From contig JAKBLB010000016.1 of NCBI GenBank assembly GCA_021832305.1, positions 1-50,331 on the forward strand: 50,331 nt of DNA, given 5' to 3'. Numbering within the stretch: the first letter of the stretch is position 1; the number at the start of each line of letters is the position of its first letter. A model generated the notes under the pieces. It ran no database searches, had not been told where the DNA came from, and worked only from the letters and a program-made list of their open reading frames with translations. The position numbers were made by a program, and so were the translations under genes. This stretch comes from Pseudomonadota bacterium (lineage in GTDB: Bacteria; Pseudomonadota; Gammaproteobacteria; Burkholderiales; Ferrovaceae). Shown here in pieces: positions 31,795-39,413 of the stretch.

Positions 31795-32058
31795 ATGACT
31801 ACCAAACGCAAGATTGAAGTGTTCAGCGCCGGTTGCCCGGCCTGTGAGGATGTGGTTTCCCTAGTGCAGGGATTGGCCTGCTCATCGTGCGAGGTCGATG
31901 TGCTCGACATGCACGATATCGCGGTCGCCAAGCAGGCCAAGGCGCTCGGGGTGCGCTCCGTGCCAGCCGTGGCGATCAATGGTCAACTGGCCGGTTGCTG
32001 TGCTGGTCACGGGGTAGACGAAGCGAGTCTGCGCGCTGCCGGTCTCGGCCAGTCGTGA
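31795..32058 (+). CDS. Thioredoxin-fold protein with two CxxC pairs
   Basis: 87 residues: KIEVFSAGCPACEDVVSLV (CPAC, Cys14-Cys17), ACSSC (Cys29-Cys32), VRSVPAVAINGQLAGCCAGHG with a vicinal Cys68-Cys69. The cis-Pro loop SVPAV is present, so this is a glutaredoxin/thioredoxin fold. It has no signal peptide, so it is cytoplasmic. Six cysteines in 87 residues fit a metal or mercury relay, or a thiol carrier for the downstream CcdA-like protein. AAAGGAG precedes the ATG and the MerR-type promoter lies just upstream, so it is the first gene of the operon. Confidence 0.8.
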   Translation: MTTKRKIEVFSAGCPACEDVVSLVQGLACSSCEVDVLDMHDIAVAKQAKALGVRSVPAVAINGQLAGCCAGHGVDEASLRAAGLGQS

Positions 32059-32068
32059 TCGCTGCGCC

Positions 32069-32491
32069 GTGTTGACCATTGGCAAGCTGGCCCGGGCGGG
32101 CGCCATCAGCACCGACGCGCTGCGCTATTACGAGCGCGAGGGATTGCTGGTGCCCGCCTCCAAGACGGGCAGCGGCTACCGCCTCTATGGCGAGGATGCG
32201 GTGCGGCGCGTGCGTTTCATCCAGCACGCCCAGGCGTGCGGCTTTACGTTGGCGGAAATCCGTGAGTTGCTGCACCTGCGCCAGAGCAACAGCGCCTGCT
32301 GCAACGATGTGCGTAGCCGCACCATCGAGAAGAAGCTCCAACTCGCCGCCAAGATTCGCTCCATGCAGGCCATGTCGACAGTGCTCGACCAGTTGATCAA
32401 CGAGTGCGCGGACGGAACGCAACCGGTCGACGACTGCCCGATCCTGGCCGCTCTGGAGCGGATCGAGGGCGATGGGGGGCGCATGTCATGA
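32069..32491 (+). CDS. MerR-family metal-responsive regulator
   Basis: 140 residues from GTG: LTIGKLARAGAISTDALRYYEREGLLVPASKTGSGYRLYGEDAVRRVRFIQHAQACGFTLAEIRELLHLRQ. Cys78, Cys113 and Cys123 sit at the metal-ligand positions; spacings of 35 and 10 residues are those of ZntR, but ZntR's extra Cys and His after the second ligand are replaced by Ala and Gln. Specificity for Zn, Cd, Pb or Hg cannot be fixed from this. It is second in the operon rather than divergent from it, so the promoter at 31697 would be autoregulated. ATGA overlap with the next gene. Confidence 0.87.
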   Translation: MLTIGKLARAGAISTDALRYYEREGLLVPASKTGSGYRLYGEDAVRRVRFIQHAQACGFTLAEIRELLHLRQSNSACCNDVRSRTIEKKLQLAAKIRSMQAMSTVLDQLINECADGTQPVDDCPILAALERIEGDGGRMS

Positions 32492-32742
32492 AAATCGAGT
32501 TATTCAACGCGCCAGGTTGCGAGAGTTGCGCGACGGCCTTGGTCGAGTTACAGGCCGTTGCCACCACGGTCAGCGGCGTCGAGTGGTGTGAGGTCAACGT
32601 GCTTGATTCACTCGACCGTGCAGTCGATCTGGGCGTATTGACCCTGCCGGCGCTCGCCATCGACGGCGAACTGGTGTTCGCTTCGCTGCCCACGCCGGAG
32701 AAACTGCGTCGAGCCCTGCTGCAAAGGACTGGACATGATTGA
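32488..32742 (+). CDS. Second thioredoxin-fold protein (CESC)
   Basis: 84 residues: MKIELFNAPGCESCATALVELQAVATTVSGVEWCEVNVLDSLDRAVDLGVLTLPALAIDGELVFASLPTPEKLRRALLQR. CESC (Cys11-Cys14) and the cis-Pro loop LTLPALAI are intact. It is cytoplasmic. It overlaps genes at both ends (ATGA), so stoichiometric expression with MerR and the CcdA-like transporter is likely. The probable role is exchanging electrons or metal with the membrane partner. Confidence 0.82.
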   Translation: MKIELFNAPGCESCATALVELQAVATTVSGVEWCEVNVLDSLDRAVDLGVLTLPALAIDGELVFASLPTPEKLRRALLQRTGHD

Positions 32743-33439
32743 TCTGACTCCCGATGCGTTGCGCCAGACGGTCGAGACGCTGGGCTACGGCGCGGTCGGG
32801 GTTGGCTTCCTGGCGGGTCTTGTGTTCAGCTTCAACCCGGTGGTGATCGCCGCGATCCCGGTTGCGTTGGCTTACGTCACCCGTGCGCGTGAGCGGCGCG
32901 AGGCCATGTGGCTGGGCGGACTGTTCGTGGTCGGGCTCATCGCCACCCATGTCCTGCTCGGGCTGATCGCTGGGTTTGGTGGGCGTTGGGTAGCCGACTT
33001 GATGGGGCGCGGTTGGGGACTGGCGCTCGGCCCGCTGCTGATCGCGCTGGGCCTCGTCTGGACCGGCTGGATCAAGGTGCCGCTACCGCTGCTGCCGTTG
33101 CGCGCCAAACGCCCGACCGGCGCTTGGGGCGCCTTCGCGCTCGGGGTACCGTTCTCCGTCGCAGTCTGTCCGTTCTGCACGCCGGCCTTGCTTGCGCTAC
33201 TCGGGGTCGTCGCGGCACTCGGTTCACCCTGGCTGGGGGTGATCATGCTGCTGGCGTTCGCGCTGGGGCGGGCGGTTCCAATTCTACTTGGAGCCTGGGC
33301 CATCGGCTGGCTCGAGACGTTGCGCGGCCTGGGGCGAATCCGCCGCGTCTTTGACGTGGCGGCGGGCCTGACACTGATGGCAACAGGCCTGTATTTGCTG
33401 AATGCCTATTTTGTCGTGATTCCGGCCTTGGCCGCCTGA
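32735..33439 (+). CDS. CcdA/DsbD-like membrane protein
   Basis: 234 residues, six predicted membrane spans (e.g. VGVGFLAGLVFSFNPVVIAAIPVALAYV, LFVVGLIATHVLLGLIAGF, LGPLLIALGLVWTGWI). The fourth region FALGVPFSVAVCPFCTPALLALLGVV keeps Cys145 and Cys148, with the PxCTPALLA of the family. The first half, where most CcdA proteins have a Cys-Pro, has NPV instead. CcdA proteins move reducing equivalents across the inner membrane; clusters with MerT suggest a thiol-metal transport function here. ATGA-type overlap with the upstream gene. Confidence 0.82.
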   Translation: MIDLTPDALRQTVETLGYGAVGVGFLAGLVFSFNPVVIAAIPVALAYVTRARERREAMWLGGLFVVGLIATHVLLGLIAGFGGRWVADLMGRGWGLALGPLLIALGLVWTGWIKVPLPLLPLRAKRPTGAWGAFALGVPFSVAVCPFCTPALLALLGVVAALGSPWLGVIMLLAFALGRAVPILLGAWAIGWLETLRGLGRIRRVFDVAAGLTLMATGLYLLNAYFVVIPALAA

Positions 33440-33451
33440 GAAGGAAAGCAC

Positions 33452-33799
33452 GTGAACAAGAGCACTGAAAGTCGCGCCCTGATCGCCAGCGTCCTGGCCG
33501 CCATCGGCGCGTCCGTGTGCTGCGTCGGCCCGCTCGTGCTGCTGGCCATCGGCATCGGCGGCACCTGGGTCGGCAGCCTGACGGCCATGGAGCCGTACCG
33601 GCCTTACTTCATCGGACTGACGCTGTTGTTTCTTGGCCTGGCCTTCCGCAGGCTCTATCTGGTGCCGCAGGTTTGCACACCGGGCACACCTTGCGCCGAT
33701 CCGCGCACGCGCCAAAGGCAGCGCCTCACGTTCTGGATCGTCGCCGCGCTGCTGCTGAGCCTCCTGGCCGTGCCGTGGCTGGCCCCGCTGTTTTACTAA
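33452..33799 (+). CDS. merT: MerT-like mercuric ion transporter
   Basis: 115 residues from GTG with AAGGAAAG upstream. Three spans: LIASVLAAIGASVCCVGPLVLLAIGIGG with the vicinal Cys23-Cys24 pair, YFIGLTLLFLGLAFRRLYL, and LTFWIVAALLLSLLAVPWLAPLFY. The loop has Cys75 and Cys81, which in MerT lies on the cytoplasmic side and hands Hg(II) on. Length is normal. merP follows after 12 bp. No merA is found, so transported metal would not be reduced by a local enzyme. Confidence 0.9.
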   Translation: MNKSTESRALIASVLAAIGASVCCVGPLVLLAIGIGGTWVGSLTAMEPYRPYFIGLTLLFLGLAFRRLYLVPQVCTPGTPCADPRTRQRQRLTFWIVAALLLSLLAVPWLAPLFY

Positions 33800-33811
33800 A
33801 AGGAGATTCTC

Positions 33812-34087
33812 ATGCGCAGACTGCTTTTCGCCCTGCTAGCCGCCGCGCCGTTCGCGGCACTGGCCGTCACTCCGAATACCGTCACGCTAGCCGTGCAGAA
33901 CATGACCTGTCCGGTATGCCCCATCACGGTGAAGAAAGCGCTGGAAAAGGTGTCCGGCGTGAGCGCCGTCAAGGTCGATTTCGACAAGAAGACGGCCACT
34001 GTCACCTATGACGTCGACCAGGCCCAACCGGAGGCATTGACCAAGGCGACGGCCAATGCTGGCTATCCGTCCACCGTGCAGAAATGA
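33812..34087 (+). CDS. merP: MerP-like periplasmic metal-binding protein
   Basis: 91 residues. Signal peptide MRRLLFALLAAAPFAALA, then an HMA fold: VTLAVQNMTCPVCPITVKKALEKVSGVSAVKVDFDKKTATVTYD with the metal ligands Cys33 and Cys36. MerP binds Hg(II) in the periplasm and passes it to MerT. AAAGGAGAT precedes the ATG. Length is typical. Confidence 0.92.
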   Translation: MRRLLFALLAAAPFAALAVTPNTVTLAVQNMTCPVCPITVKKALEKVSGVSAVKVDFDKKTATVTYDVDQAQPEALTKATANAGYPSTVQK

Positions 34088-34094
34088 TGCCGCG

Positions 34095-34310
34095 ATGAGC
34101 GCCGTCATCCTCGAATCCGTGCTGACCTGCCCCCACTGCGGTCATGCCCAGCAGGAAACCATGCCCACGGACGCCTGCCAGTTCTATTACGAGTGCCCGG
34201 CCTGCCATGCGCTGCTGCACCCGAAACTGGGTGACTGCTGCGTGTTCTGTTCCTATGGTAGCGTTCCCTGCCCTCCGAAGCAGATGGATCAAAAGAATTT
34301 CTGCTCCTGA
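34095..34310 (+). CDS. GDCCVxC-domain protein
   Basis: 71 residues: SAVILESVLTCPHCGHAQQETMPTDACQFYYECPACHALLHPKLGDCCVFCSYGSVPCPP. The GDCCVFC motif gives the family its name; CPHC and CPAC knuckles make nine cysteines, enough for two metal sites. The family is regularly found at the end of merTP-type operons; its function is not established. Last gene of the operon, 7 bp after merP. The gap 34311-34517 after it has no gene or terminator that I can support. Confidence 0.85.
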   Translation: MSAVILESVLTCPHCGHAQQETMPTDACQFYYECPACHALLHPKLGDCCVFCSYGSVPCPPKQMDQKNFCS

Positions 34311-34517
34311 GCTGGGTAACGATTTTATGGCTGTATTTCCTGTAAATGTCCGCTATCAGGCTTCGGTCTTGATGGCAGGTTATGGCCGTAGCCAGCCTGA
34401 TCCTCATACTTGCCCCCCGCTGAATTTCGATTTCCTTCATCAGAAATTTCTTTGACTGCAGCGTTTTCAGCAGTCTATTCCACATCCACAAACCCGTAAC
34501 CCCTCGAGGAGACTCCC

Positions 34518-34949
34518 ATGGCTGGTAAAACCACCACCTGGGCCAACGACCTATTGAAACTCCTGTTTCAGGCCGTGCCCGTCGCCAACATTGCCGATAA
34601 TGCTACCACCGCCCCACTGACCCTGCTCTACATCAGCCTGCACACCGCGGATCCCGGAGCAGCGGGCGCCCAGAACACCAGTGAAGCCGCCTATACGGGC
34701 TATGCCCGGGTAGCCGTGGCGCGCTCTACCACCGGCTGGACCGTCACCGGCAACAGTGTCAGCCCCGCCTCCACCATCGTGTTTCCCGCTGCGACCAGTG
34801 GCTCCGAAACCGAGACCTTCTGGGGCATCGGAGTGGCCGCCACCGGGGCCGGTACCCTGCTCTACTCCGGCAGCATCACCCCCAGCATCGTCGTGTCCAA
34901 TGGAGTCACCCCTGAACTCACCACCTCATCCACCGCCACCGAGTCCTAA
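34518..34949 (+). CDS. Phage tail fibre-type protein
   Basis: 143 residues: TTTWANDLLKLLFQAVPVANIADNATTAPLTLLYISLHTADPGAAGAQNTSEAAYTGYARVAVARSTTGWTV, a sequence common in siphovirus fibre-region proteins with a beta-sandwich fold, ending with TPELTTSSTATES. GGAGACTCCC precedes the ATG. It restarts the tail module after the cargo block and is tightly spaced to the next gene (3 bp). Confidence 0.78.
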   Translation: MAGKTTTWANDLLKLLFQAVPVANIADNATTAPLTLLYISLHTADPGAAGAQNTSEAAYTGYARVAVARSTTGWTVTGNSVSPASTIVFPAATSGSETETFWGIGVAATGAGTLLYSGSITPSIVVSNGVTPELTTSSTATES

Positions 34950-34952
34950 GCC

Positions 34953-36014
34953 ATGACCGTCACAGTTTATTCAAGCAAGGATGCCTCATCCCCTGCCATG
35001 ACAGGACTGACCGGCAGCCTGATAGCCGTTCTCGATGCCTGTCTCGTCAACGGCTATGGCACCAGGACCGCTGCCGGTTGGACCATCGCCTACACCGGAA
35101 CCAATCAACGCGTCTATAAAATGAATCCCACGGCAGGAACCGGCAACAGCCTGTTTGTGAATGACGCAGGACCCAGTATCCCCAACGAAGCCGAAATGAC
35201 CGGCTTCGAATCCCCATCCGGATTGGGAATGGGTTCAGGCCAATTCCCTACCGCCGCCCAAATCAACATCGGGATCGGCGCCATCGTTTGCCGCAAAAGC
35301 GCCACCAACGACGCCACCGTCAGAAACTGGACACTCATCGCCGATGACACCTGCTTTTACCTGTTCATCGAAACCGGTGACTTCGCCTCTCCTTTGGCCA
35401 CCATGCCCTTCGTCTTTGGAGACATTTTTTCATACAAGACCTCCGACCCCTATCGGACAGTGATCATCGGAAGAAATGCCGCAAACAACAACAGCAACAG
35501 TTTCGAGAATTTCGGCACCCTCCCCGGTGTCTCATACTCCCCCCTTGCCATCACCCTGGGCGGTCACTTCATGGATCGACACTGGTCCGGGGTGGGCGGC
35601 TCCATCCCTGTGGGTAAGCATATCGAGCAAGCAAAACTGTCCGGCCCGATCTATGGGCAAGGCGGGGGTGGATACTCAGGCACCAACCCGATTCCATTGA
35701 ACAGTAACCCCGTCGTCGGAATCGGCGGGGTTTCTCCCGGCCTCGTCACCTTCAACTACCCCAATGGCCCCGACGGCGGACTCTACCTCAGCCCAATCTG
35801 GATCCATCACAACGGATCCGTCAGAGGCTACCTCAAAGGACTCTGGTCGCCCGTCCAGTCCACCCCCCTGAATCACAACGATACCTACACCGGAACCGGA
35901 AACCTGACCGGCAAGTCTTTCCTCTCACAGTCCATCATGATCGGCTCAAACAGCGCCTGGCAAAATAGTTTCATCGGCCAGGTCCATATCGAAACCTCCT
36001 CCACCTGGAGTTGA
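34953..36014 (+). CDS. Phage virion protein, tail
   Basis: 353 residues starting MTVTVYSSKDASSPAMTGLTGSLIAVLDACLVNGYGTRTAAGWTIAYTGTNQRVYKM, a typical opening for siphovirus structural proteins near the fibre genes. The rest is Gly/Ser/Thr/Asn-rich beta structure, with VRNWTLIADDTCFYLFIETGDF in the middle and SIMIGSNSAWQNSFIGQVHIETSSTWS at the end. No enzyme motif seen. Likely part of the tail tip or fibre. Confidence 0.75.
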   Translation: MTVTVYSSKDASSPAMTGLTGSLIAVLDACLVNGYGTRTAAGWTIAYTGTNQRVYKMNPTAGTGNSLFVNDAGPSIPNEAEMTGFESPSGLGMGSGQFPTAAQINIGIGAIVCRKSATNDATVRNWTLIADDTCFYLFIETGDFASPLATMPFVFGDIFSYKTSDPYRTVIIGRNAANNNSNSFENFGTLPGVSYSPLAITLGGHFMDRHWSGVGGSIPVGKHIEQAKLSGPIYGQGGGGYSGTNPIPLNSNPVVGIGGVSPGLVTFNYPNGPDGGLYLSPIWIHHNGSVRGYLKGLWSPVQSTPLNHNDTYTGTGNLTGKSFLSQSIMIGSNSAWQNSFIGQVHIETSSTWS

Positions 36015-36017
36015 TTC

Positions 36018-37610
36018 ATGGCTGTAACCCTCGTCCAGAGTGCCTTCAACCACGGGAATGCCTCTCCAATCCCGATATCCCTCCCGGCGGGCCTGACACC
36101 CGGCAATCACATTCTCGTCATCGCCGTCGGCAGAAACTCCTCGGTGAGCGTAAATCCACCGCTGACCCTGGTGGATACCGAACAGGCGACCTTCAACCCC
36201 TATCAGGGAACCCAATGCTGGTTCGCCCCCGTCACTGCGGGATTGGGACAGGTTTTTTCCTTCTCGGGGTTCAGCGACTGGATCAATCTTGCCGTATTCG
36301 AAATCAGCGGAGCCCACGACGACATGAATGTCATGAGCGCCTGGCTCCCCGGCGGATCTACGACTTCCCCTACACCTCCGCTTCTCGCCAATGCCGACAC
36401 CACCAACGGACTCTCCCTGCTGGCCCTCTCCTGGGACAACCCCATGCCCGCAACGACGCCCCCCGCCGGATTTACCCTGCTGAGCCCTACCACCTGGCAA
36501 AACACCGGGAATTATCACGACGGGGCAATCTATGAACTCCCGAACAATACGAATGGTGCCCAAACCTTTACCTTCGGCGGAACCCTGGATGCCCAAGGGG
36601 CTGGAATGGTCTGTGTCCAACTGTGGAGCAACTCATTCACTCCACCCCCCATCGGACGCACCGTGTGGGACGCCACGGAACGCGGCTCCATGGCCTGGAC
36701 CACCGGAAATCTCACGCACGGCGGCGGCTCGACCGCCTTCCCCATGGGCCAGAATGCCAATATCCGCAGCACCCGCAAAATCTCCTCACCGTCGGTCTAT
36801 TGGGAAATCACCCCCATCCTGGTATCCGCCCCCATCGCCCTCGGGTTTTGTAATCCGCTCTTTAATATCTCAGGGACTGTTCTGTTGGGATCCGATGCCA
36901 ATGCTCTGGCCTACGAACCCAATGGGGCGGTCATTCTCAACGGCGTGACACTGACAACCCTCCAGCCCTATTCAACCGGAAATGTCGTCCAGGTTGCGGT
37001 GGATATCTCAAATCTTCTGGTGTGGTTCAACGTCAACGGCGGAAACTGGAACAATAATGCCGCCAACAGTCCAGCTTCCGGTGCGGGCGGCATCAGTTTC
37101 TCATCGATGAACCAGCCTGTTGGCCTGTACGCCGCTTTCGGTGGGCCATCGACCAATCCCCCTCAAACCGTGCGGGCAACATTTTCCGGCCCGTTCGTCT
37201 ATCCTCTCCCGCAGGGATTTGTCAGCCTCGAGGCTACGGCCCCGTCTTCGACCGTCAATGTCGGATATCAGGTCACTTCGAGCGAATCTTCTGGTTCGAA
37301 TGGCCCCAATCAAATTTCCATCATGCCCTCCGCCAACGGCGCCTGGTTCGGAAATCAGTCAAAAGTTTTTTCACCCGCAGGAGCCAATACTCAGATCTCA
37401 GGAGTCACTCAGGAATCTGGCGTGGCCGTTTCCGGCAAAATCGTCCGAACCTATGACCGCATCACCGGGGAACTCCTGTATGAAACCACCTCAGCACCCA
37501 ATACCGGAACTTTCATTTTACCGGCCCTGGGACGCAGTTCCGTTTTGGCCATGGCCCTCGACCCCTCGAACTTCAATGCCTTGGTTTGGGATGATATAAC
37601 TCCCGTCTGA
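36018..37610 (+). CDS. Tail protein with SPRY/concanavalin-like domain
   Basis: 530 residues. The middle (about 210-400) reads GRTVWDATERGSMAWTTGNLTHGGGS, YWEITPILVSAPIALGFCN and VVQVAVDISNLLVWFNVNGGNWNNNAANSPASGAGGISFS, a SPRY/concanavalin-like jelly-roll often seen in phage tail proteins. N-terminal 1-200 is another beta-rich domain (LTPGNHILVIAVGRNSSVSVNPP). The C-terminal part has GKIVRTYDRITGELLYETTSAPNTGTFILPALG, a carboxypeptidase-like beta domain, also frequent. Role: probably binds host surface glycan or protein. Starts 3 bp after the previous stop. Confidence 0.76.
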   Translation: MAVTLVQSAFNHGNASPIPISLPAGLTPGNHILVIAVGRNSSVSVNPPLTLVDTEQATFNPYQGTQCWFAPVTAGLGQVFSFSGFSDWINLAVFEISGAHDDMNVMSAWLPGGSTTSPTPPLLANADTTNGLSLLALSWDNPMPATTPPAGFTLLSPTTWQNTGNYHDGAIYELPNNTNGAQTFTFGGTLDAQGAGMVCVQLWSNSFTPPPIGRTVWDATERGSMAWTTGNLTHGGGSTAFPMGQNANIRSTRKISSPSVYWEITPILVSAPIALGFCNPLFNISGTVLLGSDANALAYEPNGAVILNGVTLTTLQPYSTGNVVQVAVDISNLLVWFNVNGGNWNNNAANSPASGAGGISFSSMNQPVGLYAAFGGPSTNPPQTVRATFSGPFVYPLPQGFVSLEATAPSSTVNVGYQVTSSESSGSNGPNQISIMPSANGAWFGNQSKVFSPAGANTQISGVTQESGVAVSGKIVRTYDRITGELLYETTSAPNTGTFILPALGRSSVLAMALDPSNFNALVWDDITPV

Positions 37611-37611
37611 T

Positions 37612-38988
37612 ATGGCCCTCTATACTCCCCCACCCGGCAACTCCACAAATTTCAACTTCATTGCCAGCGGATATTCACCCCCTCTCGGCAATGGCATTGC
37701 CTTCTCGTTCGGCGCCGCATCCTCCGGATCGGTTGCCCCTGGCACTGGCACTGCCTTGGGCAAAGCGCTCCTCGCAGGGATCAGTTCTGAAATCGTCCGA
37801 TCTCGGGGAACCCTGACCAGCCAGGCCACCCTCAGTGCCGTGAGTCTGGTTGGTGCTCACGGCCTGGTCTCTGGGCACTCCCTCCTGACAGGCGTGGGAG
37901 TTACCATCAAACCGTCTGCAGGTAACATTCAGGCACGCTCTACCCTGAACGGATCGGGCCTTGCGCTGAAACCCACCGTTGGTACCATTTCAGGGCAAGT
38001 GACCCTTGCAGGGGTCAGTCAGGCAGGCCACCACGGCAGCATTGCCGGGCAAGCCAACCTCGCCGCAACAGGATTGGCGAGGATTTTTGCAGTGAGCACC
38101 GGGACAATCTCGTCCCACACAGTTGTCACCGGAATGGGAATGGGCGCGAATGCCTTTGCCACCCTGCTCGCCAGCCGCCAGTTCGTCATGGCCGACCTCT
38201 TTACCCTCACCCTCGCGCGCACCGGGCAGACGCTGACCTTCACCAACATCGACCGCCCCGTCTGGTGGAACAATACCTACTATGACCCCTATTCCCTCGC
38301 CGTCGAGGGCCTGCAATTCAAAAAATCCGTGGGACTCACCGTGGATGAACAGGCCATCAGCCTCAGCGCCACCCGCGATCTGCTCATCGATGGACACCCA
38401 TGGTTCGATGAAATCGCCAACGGCCTGCTCGATCACGCCGAAATCCGCCGCGAACGGGTGTTTGCCCCGGACTGGAACAGTCCCCCCGTGGGTTCCGTCA
38501 CCCTGTTCGATGGCATCGTCTCCACCATCGATGCCCTCACCGCCACCCAATGCCAGTTGAAGGTCAAGAGTTATCTCTCCCTGCTCAATCAGCCCATGCC
38601 GCGCAACAGTTGGCAGACCTCCTGCCTGCACACCCTCTTCGATACGGGATGTACCCTCTCCAAGGCAGCGTATCAGACCATCGGACAAGTGGGCGCAGGC
38701 TCCACGGTCAACACCCTCAACTGGAGCGGCGCCACCTCCGGCTATTACTGGCAAGGGACGATCACCTTCACCTCCGGCCCCAACACCGGATTCTCGCGCA
38801 CCATCAAACTCGCCACCGGCAGTCAGTTGATGCTTCATCTGCCGCTCCCCTGGATGCCGCTGACCGGAGATTCGTTCTTCGCCTATCCCGGCTGTGACAA
38901 GACCTATCAGACCTGCAAAAACCGGTTCAACAACACCGCCAATAACCGCTCTTATCCTTACATCCCCACCCCCACCATTGCCCTATGA
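37612..38988 (+). CDS. DUF2163 tail hub protein with N-terminal repeats
   Basis: 458 residues. From about 190 on it is a DUF2163/BR0599-type protein: FVMADLFTLTLARTGQTLTFTNIDRPVWWNNTYYDPYSLAVEGLQFKKSVGLTVDEQAISLSA, SYLSLLNQPMPRNSWQTSCLHTLFDTGC and FAYPGCDKTYQTCKNRFNN with paired cysteines; the gene-transfer-agent counterpart is a baseplate hub that may bind Fe-S. Residues 1-60 carry the YTPPPGN...F motif; about 60-185 hold six imperfect repeats of 18-21 residues (GxIxGxxxLxGxGL). DUF2460 upstream and NlpC downstream give the usual order. Confidence 0.84.
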   Translation: MALYTPPPGNSTNFNFIASGYSPPLGNGIAFSFGAASSGSVAPGTGTALGKALLAGISSEIVRSRGTLTSQATLSAVSLVGAHGLVSGHSLLTGVGVTIKPSAGNIQARSTLNGSGLALKPTVGTISGQVTLAGVSQAGHHGSIAGQANLAATGLARIFAVSTGTISSHTVVTGMGMGANAFATLLASRQFVMADLFTLTLARTGQTLTFTNIDRPVWWNNTYYDPYSLAVEGLQFKKSVGLTVDEQAISLSATRDLLIDGHPWFDEIANGLLDHAEIRRERVFAPDWNSPPVGSVTLFDGIVSTIDALTATQCQLKVKSYLSLLNQPMPRNSWQTSCLHTLFDTGCTLSKAAYQTIGQVGAGSTVNTLNWSGATSGYYWQGTITFTSGPNTGFSRTIKLATGSQLMLHLPLPWMPLTGDSFFAYPGCDKTYQTCKNRFNNTANNRSYPYIPTPTIAL

Positions 38989-39413
38989 CCCCTGATCAAC
39001 GACACGCCACCGTGCTCGAAGCCCAAAGCTGGATCGGCACCCCCTATCACCACTGTGCCGATGTCAAAGGCCATGGCGTGGATTGCGCCATGTTCCTCGC
39101 GCGCGTCTACAGTACCGTCGGGATCATTCCCTTCATCGATCCCCGCCCCTATCCCCCAGACTGGCACCTGCATCGCAGTGATGAGCGCTATCTGCAAACC
39201 ATCATTCCCTACGCCCAGGAGATTTTTACGCCCCCGGAACCGGGAGATTTCCTGCTCTTTCGCTATGGCCGCACCTTCAGCCATTCCGCCATCGTGATCA
39301 AAGGCAGCACCGTCATTCACGCCCATGCCCAGGAGCGTGCCGTGGTGTGGGGAGATTTGACGCTCTCTCCCCTCAAGGATCGCCCCTTTCGTTCCTTCAC
39401 CCCCAAGGAGTAG
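38985..39413 (+). CDS. NlpC/P60-type tail peptidase
   Basis: 142 residues. AQSWIGTPYHHCADVKGHGVDCAMFLARVY contains catalytic Cys34 in GVDCAMF; His100 in TFSHSAIVI completes the pair, with His112 as the likely third residue. Such tail-tip peptidases cut peptide cross-links of the cell wall during DNA entry. ATGA overlap with DUF2163 and a direct junction with the large tip gene fit the gene-transfer-agent-like order. Confidence 0.88.
   Translation: MTPDQRHATVLEAQSWIGTPYHHCADVKGHGVDCAMFLARVYSTVGIIPFIDPRPYPPDWHLHRSDERYLQTIIPYAQEIFTPPEPGDFLLFRYGRTFSHSAIVIKGSTVIHAHAQERAVVWGDLTLSPLKDRPFRSFTPKE

Noticed and set aside
31795-34310. Complete mercury detoxification operon
   Set aside because: No MerA or MerB is encoded here; only transport, regulation and thiol proteins are present.
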